51,028 nucleotides of DNA. It comes from an uncultured Faecalibacterium sp. (lineage in GTDB: Bacteria > Bacillota > Clostridia > Oscillospirales > Ruminococcaceae). Shown here piece by piece: positions 5,828 through 14,695 of the stretch. Under the pieces are notes generated by a model that saw only the letters and a program-made list of their open reading frames with translations, was not told where the DNA came from and searched no databases. The position numbers were made by a program, and so were the translations under genes. Numbering within the stretch: position 1 is the stretch's first letter; every line of letters starts with the position of its first letter. The stretch covers positions 1 to 51,028 of the forward strand of contig CAKTBG010000018.1 of NCBI GenBank assembly GCA_934533135.1, read 5' to 3'.

Positions 5828-8017
5828 ATGAGCATTAAAATTGCATTGGCCGGCAACCCGAACTGCGGCAAAACGACCCTGTTCAACAATCTGACCGGCT
5901 CGAACCAGTATGTCGGCAACTGGCCCGGCGTTACCGTGGAGAAAAAGGAAGGCAAGCTGAAGGGCGAGAAGGATGTCATCATTCAGGATCTGCCCGGCAT
6001 CTATTCCCTGTCTCCGTACACCCTCGAAGAGGTCGTCTCCCGCACCTATCTGGTCAAGGAGAAGCCGGATGCCATCCTGAACATCATCGACGGCACCAAC
6101 ATCGAGCGCAACCTGTACCTGACCACCCAGCTGATCGAGCTGGGCATCCCCGTGGTCATGGCCGTCAATATGATCGACCTCGTCCGCAAGAACGGCGATA
6201 AGATCGACCTGAAGAAGCTGAGCAATGAGCTGGGCTGTCAGGCCGTTGAGATCAGTGCCCTGAAGGGCGAGGGCACCGAGGCTGCGGCCAAGGCTGCCAT
6301 CGCTGCGGCCAAAGCTGCCAAGACCGGCGAGCTGCCCCACGTCTTTACCGGCAGCGTCGAGCACGCCATCGCCCACATCGAAGAGTCCATTCAGGGCAAG
6401 GTCGATGACCGCTTCCTGCGCTGGTACGCCGTCAAGCTGTTCGAGCGTGATGCAAAGGTCATGGACGAGCTGAAGCTCGACAAGAGCCTGATCGACCACA
6501 TCGACCAGCACATCAAGGACTGCGAGGCTGAGATGGACGATGACGCCGAGAGCATCATCACCAACCAGCGTTACGCCTACATCAACACCGTGGTCGGCAA
6601 GGCCGTCAAGAAAAAAGCCCGCGTCGAGCACCTGACCGTCTCCGACAAGATCGACCAGATCGTGACCAACCGTGTGCTGGCTCTGCCGATCTTCGCCCTG
6701 ATCATGCTCCTGATGTACTCCCTGTCCATGGGCACCTCCATCGCAGACGGCGGCTGGTCCATTGGCTCCTTTGCCACCGACTGGACCAACGACGTCCTGT
6801 TCGGCGAGATCGTGCCCAACGCACTGGGCGGCTTCCTCGAGAGCATCGGCGTGGCCGGCTGGCTGTACGGCCTGATCATGGACGGCATCGTCGCCGGTGT
6901 CGGCGCAGTTCTGGGCTTTGTGCCTCAGATGCTGGTCCTGTTTTTCCTGCTGTCCATTCTGGAGGACGTCGGCTATATGTCGCGTGTCGCCTTCATTATG
7001 GACCGTATCTTCCGCAAGTTCGGCCTGTCCGGTAAGAGCTTCATCCCCGTGCTGGTCGGCACGGGCTGCGGCGTGCCGGGCGTCATGGCTTCCCGTACCA
7101 TCGAGAACGAGCGTGACCGCCGCATGACCATCATGACCACCTGCTTCATCCCCTGCGGTGCCAAGATGCCCATCATCGGCCTGATCGCCGGTGCAATGTT
7201 CGGCGGTTCCTCTGTGGTCGCGGTCTCCGCTTACTTCATCGGTATGGCCGCCATCATCTGCTCCGGCATCATCCTGAAGAAGACCAAGATCTTCGCAGGT
7301 GACCCGGCTCCCTTCGTCATGGAGCTGCCCGCTTACCACATCCCCGCTTGGGGCAACGTCTTCCGTTCCACTTGGGAGCGCGGCTGGTCCTTCATCAAGC
7401 GTGCCGGTTCCGTCATTCTGCTGGCTACCGTCGTTCTGTGGTTCCTGCAGGGCTTCGGCTTCGAGAACGGCGTCTTTGGCATGGTCGAGGAGCAGGACAA
7501 CTCCGTTCTGGCTATCATCGCCACCAAGATCGCATGGATCTTCGCACCTCTGGGCTTCGGCAACTGGAAGGCTACCGTCGCTTCGGTCTCCGGCCTGATC
7601 GCCAAGGAGAACGTTGTCGGCACCTTCGGTGTCCTGTATCACTTCGGCGGCGAGCTGTCTGATAACGGCAACGAGATCTGGAGTGCCGTTGCTCAGGATT
7701 ACACCGCTCTGTCTGCGTACGCCTTCATGATCTTCAACCTGCTGTGCGCTCCCTGCTTCGCGGCCATGGGTGCCATCAAGCGTGAGATGAACAACGGCAA
7801 GTGGACCGCATTCGCCATCGGTTATATGTGCGCACTGGCTTACTGCTCCGCTCTGGTGGTGTACCAGATCGGCGGCCTGATCACCGGTGAGATCGGCTTC
7901 AACTTCTTCACCATCGTTGCAGCGGTGGTTCTGGTCGGCTTTATCTACCTGCTGGTTCGCCCCAACAAGTATGCCAACGACACCGAGGTCAAGATCGACG
8001 TTTCCAAGATCAAGTAA
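5828..8017 (+). CDS. feoB: Ferrous iron transporter FeoB
   Basis: Inner-membrane Fe2+ transporter with an N-terminal G domain, 729 residues. The GTPase motifs are GNPNCGKT (residues 9-16, G1), DLPG (54-57, G3), NMID (114-117, G4) and SALKG (G5). A helical GDI-like region and a membrane part with two Gate repeats follow; the Cys-containing GTGCGVPG and PCGAKMP segments line the proposed path. AGAGGAAAGG precedes the ATG. Third gene of the feo operon. Codon use is strongly biased, suggesting high expression under iron limitation. Confidence 0.97.
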   Translation: MSIKIALAGNPNCGKTTLFNNLTGSNQYVGNWPGVTVEKKEGKLKGEKDVIIQDLPGIYSLSPYTLEEVVSRTYLVKEKPDAILNIIDGTNIERNLYLTTQLIELGIPVVMAVNMIDLVRKNGDKIDLKKLSNELGCQAVEISALKGEGTEAAAKAAIAAAKAAKTGELPHVFTGSVEHAIAHIEESIQGKVDDRFLRWYAVKLFERDAKVMDELKLDKSLIDHIDQHIKDCEAEMDDDAESIITNQRYAYINTVVGKAVKKKARVEHLTVSDKIDQIVTNRVLALPIFALIMLLMYSLSMGTSIADGGWSIGSFATDWTNDVLFGEIVPNALGGFLESIGVAGWLYGLIMDGIVAGVGAVLGFVPQMLVLFFLLSILEDVGYMSRVAFIMDRIFRKFGLSGKSFIPVLVGTGCGVPGVMASRTIENERDRRMTIMTTCFIPCGAKMPIIGLIAGAMFGGSSVVAVSAYFIGMAAIICSGIILKKTKIFAGDPAPFVMELPAYHIPAWGNVFRSTWERGWSFIKRAGSVILLATVVLWFLQGFGFENGVFGMVEEQDNSVLAIIATKIAWIFAPLGFGNWKATVASVSGLIAKENVVGTFGVLYHFGGELSDNGNEIWSAVAQDYTALSAYAFMIFNLLCAPCFAAMGAIKREMNNGKWTAFAIGYMCALAYCSALVVYQIGGLITGEIGFNFFTIVAAVVLVGFIYLLVRPNKYANDTEVKIDVSKIK

Positions 8018-8063
8018 TCAAACCTCATTTTGAAATTTCAAGTGCTGAAAGGAGTGCTGCTTT

Positions 8064-8237
8064 ATGATGGAATTTCTGGCGACGAACTTCAACCTGCCGA
8101 CCATTCTCGTAGGTGCGATCGTGTTTGGCGGTGTGGGCTGGATCACATGGCATTCCCACAAGCACGGGGGTGGCTGCGGTGGCTGCGGCGAGGGCGGCTG
8201 CAATGGAAATTGCGGCGGCTGCGGCGGCTGCCACTGA
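8064..8237 (+). CDS. FeoB-associated Cys-rich membrane protein
   Basis: Small protein of 57 residues, below the usual size cutoff. One hydrophobic helix (about residues 11-28) is followed by a His/Gly/Cys tail with seven cysteines in GGCGGCGEGGCNGNCGGCGG-type spacing. Such proteins sit directly after feoB in many Firmicutes and are thought to help iron transfer at the membrane. Here it starts 46 bp after feoB with AAAGGAG upstream; ATG 8067 is an alternative start. A strong terminator closes the operon after it. Confidence 0.88.
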   Translation: MMEFLATNFNLPTILVGAIVFGGVGWITWHSHKHGGGCGGCGEGGCNGNCGGCGGCH

Positions 8238-8256
8238 GCGTTAAACCAAAACCGCA

Positions 8257-8297
8257 GGGCGCGGGTCGAAACACAAAATCGGCCCGCGCCCTTTTTT
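8257..8297 (+). terminator. feo operon terminator
   Basis: Perfect 9-bp stem GGGCGCGGG/CCCGCGCCC followed by six T. Confidence 0.95.
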
Positions 8298-8309
8298 AGA
8301 ACCGAAAAA

Positions 8310-8325
8310 GTTAGCATAAGATAAC
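8310..8325. promoter_or_regulatory. Operator-like palindrome before the DtxR-like gene
   Basis: GTTAGCATAAGATAAC carries the GTTA/TAAC half-sites also seen at the other iron promoters, and it overlaps a TAAGAT -10-like box (8317-8322). It suggests autoregulation. Confidence 0.5.
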
Positions 8326-8344
8326 ATAGAAAGAGAGTGATACC

Positions 8345-8755
8345 ATGGAACTGACGTCGGCGCACCTGCGCTACCTGCTGGCGATCTACGAAGTCTCGCA
8401 GACCCATCTGGACATCAGCTCCCGCAGCATTGCCGAAAAGCTGGGCGTGACCAAGCCATCGGTGGTGCGGATCATGAACCTGCTGATGGAGCGCGGCATG
8501 ATCGTGAAAGAACACTACGGCAAAATTTACCTCACCGACCGGGGCATCTATGTGGCCAAAGCGGTCAATGCACAGCTGCACGAGGTGCTGACGCATTTTC
8601 CGCCGGTGAACTTTGCCCTGACCGCGGAGGAAAAATTCTCTGCCGCCCTTGCCCTGACCGCCGCTCTGCCCGACCGGGCTTTTACCGGCGAGTACGACCG
8701 TCTGTTCGGCGCATATTCGCCGGACGAAACCACAGAAACGGAGAATATCTCGTGA
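8345..8755 (+). CDS. DtxR/MntR-family metal-dependent regulator
   Basis: DNA-binding protein of 136 residues. A winged helix (about residues 8-70) carries LDISSRSIAEKLGVTKPSVVRIMNLL and ends YGKIYLTDRG, the DtxR/MntR signature. The dimerisation region that follows is short and lacks a recognisable SH3 domain, so it resembles MntR-size proteins. It is a natural candidate for the repressor acting at the GTTA/TAAC palindromes around DUF3793, feo and its own gene. Its stop codon overlaps the GTG of the next gene (GTGA), so it is translationally coupled to the ABC pair. Confidence 0.82.
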   Translation: MELTSAHLRYLLAIYEVSQTHLDISSRSIAEKLGVTKPSVVRIMNLLMERGMIVKEHYGKIYLTDRGIYVAKAVNAQLHEVLTHFPPVNFALTAEEKFSAALALTAALPDRAFTGEYDRLFGAYSPDETTETENIS

Positions 8756-10485
8756 TCAACAAAAAACTGCTTTCCTTTGACCGGGGTGCCCTGCGCTTTG
8801 TTGGGGGCAGCGTCCTCTGCCAGTGGCTGGGGATGCTCTGCAATGTGATCTTCGTCACCGCCGTGGCCGGGCTGCTGGGCGCGGTGTTCGACAGTACCCT
8901 GACCACCGATGCACTGGTGCAGAGCCTCCTTCTCTGCGCCGTCACCGTGCCGGTGCGGTACGGCCTGACCCTCGCGGCCTCGTCCCTGAGCGACAAGGCC
9001 TCCAAGGACGTCAAGCGCACCCTGCGCTCCAATATTTACGCCAAGCTGACCCGGCTCGGCCCCAACTACACCGAGACCGTCGCCACCAGCGAAGTGGTGA
9101 TGCTGGCCAGCGAGGGCGTGGAGCAGATCGACACCTACTTTTCCAAGTATCTGCCCCAGCTGTTCTACAGCCTGCTGGCTCCGCTGACCCTGTTTGCCCT
9201 GCTGGTCGGCGTCCATGCGCGGTCGGCCATCCTCCTGCTGTGCTGCGTACCGCTGATCCCTCTGTCCATCGTGGCGGTGCAGAAATTTGCTAAAAAGCTG
9301 CTGGCCAATTACTGGGGCGAGTACACCACCCTCGGCGACAGCTTCCTTGAGAACCTCCAAGGCCTGACCACCCTCAAGATCTATCAGGCCGATGGCTGGA
9401 AGCATGAGGAGATGAATGCGCAGGCCGAACGCTTCCGCAAGATCACCATGAAAGTGCTGACCATGCAGCTGAACTCCGTCACCCTGATGGATCTGATGGC
9501 CTACGGCGGCGCAGGTCTGGGCATCATCAGCGCAGTGTCTGCCTTTGCTGCCGGTCAACTCGACCTGACCGACACCCTGCGGATCGTACTGCTGGCCGCA
9601 GACTTCTTCCTTCCGCTGCGGCTGCTGGGCAGCTATTTCCACATTGCCATGAACGGTGCGGCCTCGGCGGAGAAGATCTTCAAGCTCTTGGCCGCGGAGG
9701 AAACGCCCGACGGCACCCGGAGCCTTGACACCGCTGACACCACCCTCCAGCTCGACCACATCACCTTCGGCTACGAGAAAGACCGCACCATCCTCAAAGA
9801 CATCTCCCTCACCATCCCGCAGGGCAGCTTCGTCTCTCTGGTGGGAGAATCCGGCTGCGGCAAAAGCACCATCGCTGCCCTGCTGTCCGGCTCCCGCACC
9901 GGTTACACCGGCCGCGTGACGCTGGGCGGCATCCCGGTGCAGGAGATTCGGCAGGCCGACCGTCTGCGTACCCTGACGCTGGTGCCTCACAACGCCGCCA
10001 TCTTTAAAGGAACGGTGGCCTCCAACCTCTGGATGGCCGACCCCGACGCCGACGCGCAGAAGCTCTGGAATGTGCTGGAGCAGGTCCATCTGGCCGACTT
10101 CTGCCGCAGTCAGGAAGGCCTTGCCACCGAGCTGCATGAGGGCGGCTCCAATCTGTCGGGCGGCCAGCGGCAGCGTCTGGCCATGGCGCGCGCCCTGCTC
10201 CACGATTCGCCCATCTACCTCTTCGACGAGGCCACTTCCAACGTGGATGCGGAGAGTGAAAACGACATCCTGCAGGCCATCCACGGCTTGGCCGGCAAAA
10301 AGACCGTCATCCTGATCTCCCACCGCCTCGCCAACGTCGTGGACAGCGACTGCATCTACGTCATGGAGAAGGGGCGGATCGCCGAACAGGGCCGCCATGC
10401 CGACCTGCTGGCGAAGAACGGTGTATACAGCCGGTTGTATCAGACTCAAAAACAACTCGAGACCCTTGGGGAGGTGTCGGCATGA
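8752..10485 (+). CDS. CydD-type ABC transporter, fused permease and ATPase
   Basis: 577 residues: an exporter-type membrane domain (about 1-310, six helices) and a nucleotide-binding domain with GESGCGKST (Walker A), LSGGQRQR (signature), IYLFDEATSNVD (Walker B) and SHR (H-loop). The membrane stretch around EGVEQIDTYFSKYLPQL is CydD-like. CydDC complexes are linked to thiol or haem handling during cytochrome bd assembly, but no cydAB is in view. The GTG start overlaps the DtxR-like stop and its own stop overlaps the next ATG, so a heterodimer with the next protein is very likely. A metal-linked substrate such as haem is inference. Confidence 0.8.
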   Translation: MINKKLLSFDRGALRFVGGSVLCQWLGMLCNVIFVTAVAGLLGAVFDSTLTTDALVQSLLLCAVTVPVRYGLTLAASSLSDKASKDVKRTLRSNIYAKLTRLGPNYTETVATSEVVMLASEGVEQIDTYFSKYLPQLFYSLLAPLTLFALLVGVHARSAILLLCCVPLIPLSIVAVQKFAKKLLANYWGEYTTLGDSFLENLQGLTTLKIYQADGWKHEEMNAQAERFRKITMKVLTMQLNSVTLMDLMAYGGAGLGIISAVSAFAAGQLDLTDTLRIVLLAADFFLPLRLLGSYFHIAMNGAASAEKIFKLLAAEETPDGTRSLDTADTTLQLDHITFGYEKDRTILKDISLTIPQGSFVSLVGESGCGKSTIAALLSGSRTGYTGRVTLGGIPVQEIRQADRLRTLTLVPHNAAIFKGTVASNLWMADPDADAQKLWNVLEQVHLADFCRSQEGLATELHEGGSNLSGGQRQRLAMARALLHDSPIYLFDEATSNVDAESENDILQAIHGLAGKKTVILISHRLANVVDSDCIYVMEKGRIAEQGRHADLLAKNGVYSRLYQTQKQLETLGEVSA

Positions 10486-12152
10486 AGAACACCACACACC
10501 GCAGCCCGCTGCAGATCGTCCGGCGGCTGATCGTCCTCGTCCGGCCCATGCTGCCCATCATGCTGACGGCCATTGGGATGGGCGTGGCCGGGCATTTCTG
10601 CGCCACCTTCATCACCATTTTCGGCGGCTTCGGCATCCTGACCGCCGCCGGGCTGCCCAGCCCGCTGGGGTCGGTGGGCACGGCTTTTTGCTGCATCCTT
10701 GTCTTTGCGCTGCTGCGCGGCATCCTGCGGTATGCAGAGCAGGCATCCAACCACTATATCGCCTTCAAGCTGCTGGCTCTGATCCGCGACAAGGTGTTCG
10801 GTGCCCTCCGCCGCCTGACCCCCGCCAAGCTGGAAGGGCGGGATCGGGGCGACCTGATCTCCCTCATCACCGCCGACATTGAGGCGTTGGAAGTCTTTTA
10901 CGCCCACACCATTTCCCCCCTCTGCATCGCATTCCTCTGTGTAATCGGGATGTTTTGCTTTACAGCAAGTTATCACATTCTGCCCGCCTTGGTTTTGCTC
11001 GCAGGCTATCTGCTGGTGGGGGTGGCTCTGCCCATCTGGTCGGCCAAACGGGGCGACGCGGCGGCGCGGGCGTATCGGCAGGCTCTGGCCGACACCAACA
11101 GCTACGTCCTCGAAAGTCTGCGCGGTTTGAAGGACACCCTGCAGTATCAGGACGCCCCCAGCCGTGCCGCAGGCATCACCGCCCACAGCGAGAGGCTGGG
11201 TCGGAAGCAAACCGCCCTGAAGTACCGCGAGGGTGTGACCGTGGGCGTGACCAATACCCTCATCCTCTGCACCGCACTGGCCGTGCTGGGGGTAAGCCTG
11301 CACCTGTATCAGACCGGCCGGATGGGAGCCGAGGGCGTCCTGATCTGCACCCTGTCGGCTCTCAGCTCCTTCGGGCCGGTGGTGGCACTGGCCAACCTCG
11401 GAGCCAGCCTGACGCAGGTGTTCGCCAGTGCCGATCGTGTGCTGGATCTGCTGGACGAGGAGCCGGTGACCGCCGATGTGACCACCGGCAAGGACACCGC
11501 CTTTGCCGGAGCCGACGCCGAACACATCCGCTTTTCCTACGCCGACGAGGAGGTGCTGCGGGATCTGAGCCTGACCATCCCGGAAAAGAAGATCGTTGGC
11601 ATCACCGGTCGCTCCGGCAGCGGCAAGAGCACCTTCCTGCGGCTGCTGATGCGGTTCTGGGATGTCAGCTCCGGCACCATCCGTTTCGGGGAGAATGACA
11701 TCCGGGAGGTCAACACCGCCGCCCTCCGCAGGCAGGAGAGCCTTGTGACGCAGGAGACCGAGCTGTTCGACGACACCATCGAGAACAACATCAAGATCGC
11801 CAAGCGGAACGCCACCCACGCGGAAGTGGAAGCCGCCTGCAAAAAAGCGGCACTGGACGGTTTCATCCGCAGCCTGCCCAAGGGATATGAGACCCCGGTC
11901 GGCGAGCTGGGCGGTGCGCTCTCCGGCGGCGAACGCCAGCGCATCGGCGTGGCGCGCGCCTTCCTCCACGATGCGCCCTTCCTCCTGTTGGATGAGCCCA
12001 CCTCCAACCTCGACAGCCTCAACGAGGGCGTCATCCTCAAAGCGGTGCAGGCTGCGTGCAGGGACAAGACCGTCCTTCTCGTCTCCCACCGCAAGTCCAC
12101 GATGGCCGTCGCCGACCTCAGCTTCTCGGTCGAAAGCGGCCGCGTGAGCTGA
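10482..12152 (+). CDS. CydC-type ABC transporter, fused permease and ATPase
   Basis: 556 residues, partner of the preceding half-transporter, overlapping it by 4 bp (ATGA). Six-helix membrane domain, then GRSGSGKST (Walker A), LSGGERQR (signature), LLLDEPTSNLD (Walker B) and SHRKST. Both subunits keep consensus ATPase motifs, so neither site is obviously dead. A terminator follows directly. The co-translated DtxR-like gene suggests expression tied to metal status. Confidence 0.8.
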   Translation: MKNTTHRSPLQIVRRLIVLVRPMLPIMLTAIGMGVAGHFCATFITIFGGFGILTAAGLPSPLGSVGTAFCCILVFALLRGILRYAEQASNHYIAFKLLALIRDKVFGALRRLTPAKLEGRDRGDLISLITADIEALEVFYAHTISPLCIAFLCVIGMFCFTASYHILPALVLLAGYLLVGVALPIWSAKRGDAAARAYRQALADTNSYVLESLRGLKDTLQYQDAPSRAAGITAHSERLGRKQTALKYREGVTVGVTNTLILCTALAVLGVSLHLYQTGRMGAEGVLICTLSALSSFGPVVALANLGASLTQVFASADRVLDLLDEEPVTADVTTGKDTAFAGADAEHIRFSYADEEVLRDLSLTIPEKKIVGITGRSGSGKSTFLRLLMRFWDVSSGTIRFGENDIREVNTAALRRQESLVTQETELFDDTIENNIKIAKRNATHAEVEAACKKAALDGFIRSLPKGYETPVGELGGALSGGERQRIGVARAFLHDAPFLLLDEPTSNLDSLNEGVILKAVQAACRDKTVLLVSHRKSTMAVADLSFSVESGRVS

Positions 12153-12183
12153 ACGCACGGCCGCCCGTTTCCCATATCTCGCT

Positions 12184-12220
12184 GGCTCTCCCCCTTTCTC
12201 AAGGGCGGAGAGCCTTTTTT
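12184..12220 (+). terminator. Terminator after the ABC pair
   Basis: Stem GGCTCTCC/GGAGAGCC with six T following. Confidence 0.9.
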
Positions 12221-12451
12221 CGTTCCGCAATCTTGGATATATTATTGTTTTTCCTTGCAAAACACCGTCTTTGATTCCAAACACCGTCTTATTTGCGCAC
12301 TTTCATTCCAACTCGGAATCAACTATCGCAGAAATCCATCAATTATCCGGGCTTTTCTTTGGGCGGATTCTGTAGTATCATGAAGGTATGGAATGAAATA
12401 CAACAAAAACCGGTTCTGAAATCCGAGAAATGGAAAGGTGAAGACGCTTCT
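12221..12451. promoter_or_regulatory. LysR upstream region with palindrome and direct repeat
   Basis: ATTCC-N5-GGAAT at 12305-12319 has the size and symmetry of a LysR-type binding site. The 12-mer AAACACCGTCTT occurs twice, near 12258 and 12278. A TATCAT box near 12375 could be a -10, with a weak -35. The regulator gene downstream would probably control itself here. Confidence 0.4.
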
Positions 12452-13306
12452 ATGGACGAAAAAGACTTTGAACTGCTGGAAGTCCTCGACGAGACCCGCA
12501 ACATCACCCATGCCGCCGACAAGCTGTATATGACCCAGTCCGCACTCTCCAAGCGGATCAAATCCATCGAGCAGGAGTTGGGCGTGGACGTCCTGCTCCG
12601 CTCCCGGCAGGGCATCCGCTTTACCCCTGCGGGCGAAAAAGTGCTGGAACACAGCCGCGCCGCCCTGCACGAGATGGAAAAACTGCGCCGCGGCCTCGAC
12701 GCCATGCGGGGCGAGGTGTGCGGCACCCTGCGGGCCGGCATCTCCATCAATTTCTCCTACTACCGCCTGCCCGATATCCTGACGGAGTACCACAGCAAGT
12801 ACCCCAGAGTCCGGTTGGATATCGCCACCGGCCACAGCCGCCAGCTGTATCAGCAGATGCTGGACGGCAGCTTGGATGTGGCGGTGCTGCGCGGGGAATA
12901 CCCGTGGGACGGCACCCAATTTCTGCTCTCGCAGGAAAACATCTGCCTCATCCACGCCAAACAATACGAGGGCGTTCCCCTGTCGGATTACCTCTACATC
13001 GACCACCACACCGATGTTTCACTGGGGGCACTGATGGCGCGCTGGCGGTACGAAAACGGCATCACCAGCGACGCCGGCAATTTTGTGGTGGACAACATCA
13101 CGGCCTGCCTCGAGATGGTCGAGCGCGGGCTGGGCTGGGCGTTGATCCCGGAGATCGCGCTGAGCCATTTTGACGGCTGCATCCACCCCTGCATCTTCGA
13201 GAACGGCGAGCCGTTTGTCCGGCGCACCTCCATCTTCTGCCAGCGGGATGCCGCCGCCCTGCCGCAGGTGCAGCTCTTCATGGATCTGCTCAAACAGCAC
13301 CGCTGA
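12452..13306 (+). CDS. LysR-family transcriptional regulator
   Basis: 284 residues. The N-terminal winged helix (about residues 1-65) reads FELLEVLDETRNITHAADKLYMTQ and SALSKRIKSIEQELG, and a two-lobe effector-binding domain follows. I start at 12452, where AAAGGTGAAG lies upstream; a longer in-frame start at 12293 would run through the operator region. It lies 21 bp before citXG in the same direction, so it probably belongs to the same transcript and responds to a metabolite linked to citrate use. The effector is unknown. Confidence 0.9.
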   Translation: MDEKDFELLEVLDETRNITHAADKLYMTQSALSKRIKSIEQELGVDVLLRSRQGIRFTPAGEKVLEHSRAALHEMEKLRRGLDAMRGEVCGTLRAGISINFSYYRLPDILTEYHSKYPRVRLDIATGHSRQLYQQMLDGSLDVAVLRGEYPWDGTQFLLSQENICLIHAKQYEGVPLSDYLYIDHHTDVSLGALMARWRYENGITSDAGNFVVDNITACLEMVERGLGWALIPEIALSHFDGCIHPCIFENGEPFVRRTSIFCQRDAAALPQVQLFMDLLKQHR

Positions 13307-13327
13307 CCGGAAAGGAGGCCGTTTCAG

Positions 13328-14695
13328 ATGGAAAACAACGTATCCCTGCTCGAAATGCTGGACGCCCGCGAACGCCGCGCCCAACGCCAGCAGCAGCTGC
13401 AGGCGCAGTACCGCACCACCCTTGTCTGCTTCACCATGAACATCGCCGGGCCGGTCAAGAGCAGTCCGCTCATCCGGCGCGGGTTTGCGCGGGGGCGGGA
13501 GCTGCTGGAACGCCAATTCCTGCGCTGCAGGCTGCAGCCGCTCCACGTCGAGATCGTGCGCGAGAAAACCGGCTGCGAGGCCTTTTATCTGGTGGACGCC
13601 GACCCGCTGGAAATCAAAAAGCTGACCACGCTGGTGGAGGACGCCAGCCCGCTGGGGCGGCTGTTCGACATGGATGTGCTCTGCCCCGACGGACGGAAAG
13701 TGGATCGGGAGGAGCTGCATCTGGAAGGCCGCCGCTGCCTGATCTGCGGCGGCCCGGCCAAGGCGTGCAGCAGCCGCCGGATCCATACCGTGGCAGAATT
13801 GCAGGAAAAGACCACCCGCATTCTGGAAGATACCTTCAACGAGCTGGACATCCACACCGCCGCGCAGCAGGCCGTCCGCGCCCTGCTCTACGAAGTGACC
13901 ACCACCCCCAAGCCCGGCCTTGTGGATCGGCGGAACAGCGGCAGCCACAACGACATGGACTCCTTCACCTTTATGAGCAGTGCTGCGGCACTGGGCGGGT
14001 ACTTCGAGGCCTGCGCCCGGGTCGGCCGGGAGACCGCCGCCCTGCCCGCCGCCGAGACCTTTGCGCAGCTGCGGCCGCTGGGCTGTGAGGCCGAGGGCGA
14101 AATGCTGGCCGCGACCCATGGGGTCAACACCCACAAGGGAGCCATCTTCTCCATCGGCATCGTCTGCGCCGCGCTGGGGCGGCTGGATCGGGCACTCTGG
14201 CGGGAGTCTGCACAGGTCACTGCGGAGGCCGCCGCCATGACCGCCGGGCTGACCGCACAGGATCTTGCCGGTGTGACCGCCGAAACCGCCGTCACCGCCG
14301 GGCAGAAGCTGTATCTCCAGTACGGCATCACCGGGGTGCGGGGGCAGGTCGAAGCCGGTCTGCCCGCTGTGCTGGACTACGGCCTGCCCGCCCTCGAGCA
14401 GGGGCTTGCGCAGGGATACGGCATCAACCGCGCCGGGTGCGGTGCGCTGCTGGCGATCCTGGCCCACAGCACCGACACCAACATCATCGCGCGCTCCAGC
14501 CGGGAGCGGCAGCTTGCGTTGGCCGATGCGCTGCAAACGTATCTGGCCGACACCCCCTACCCCGACGAAGCCGCCCTCACCGAGATGGACGATCGTTTCA
14601 TCGCAGAAAATCTTTCGCCGGGCGGCAGTGCCGACCTGCTGGCTCTCACCTACCTGCTCCACTTCTTCCGATCGGAGGTCATCGAAGATGTCTGA
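13328..14695 (+). CDS. citXG: CitX-CitG fusion, citrate lyase prosthetic-group synthesis and transfer
   Basis: 455 residues joining two enzymes. About 1-170 is CitX, apo-citrate lyase phosphoribosyl-dephospho-CoA transferase, with the diagnostic GRLFDMDVLCPDG. About 175-455 is CitG, triphosphoribosyl-dephospho-CoA synthase, with TTTPKPGLVDRRNSGSHNDM. Together they make and load the cofactor on the CitD acyl carrier subunit. AAAGGAGG precedes the ATG. The reading frame overlaps citC by 8 bp. The lyase subunits citD, citE and citF are not in the window. Confidence 0.92.
   Translation: MENNVSLLEMLDARERRAQRQQQLQAQYRTTLVCFTMNIAGPVKSSPLIRRGFARGRELLERQFLRCRLQPLHVEIVREKTGCEAFYLVDADPLEIKKLTTLVEDASPLGRLFDMDVLCPDGRKVDREELHLEGRRCLICGGPAKACSSRRIHTVAELQEKTTRILEDTFNELDIHTAAQQAVRALLYEVTTTPKPGLVDRRNSGSHNDMDSFTFMSSAAALGGYFEACARVGRETAALPAAETFAQLRPLGCEAEGEMLAATHGVNTHKGAIFSIGIVCAALGRLDRALWRESAQVTAEAAAMTAGLTAQDLAGVTAETAVTAGQKLYLQYGITGVRGQVEAGLPAVLDYGLPALEQGLAQGYGINRAGCGALLAILAHSTDTNIIARSSRERQLALADALQTYLADTPYPDEAALTEMDDRFIAENLSPGGSADLLALTYLLHFFRSEVIEDV

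Noticed and set aside
5678..7642. 654-residue minus-strand open frame over feoB
   Set aside because: Shadow of feoB with an Asp/Gly/Gln-rich nonsense translation.
8548..12284. Two long minus-strand frames (8548-10497 and 10446-12284)
   Set aside because: They mirror the two ABC transporter genes and have no ribosome sites or domains.
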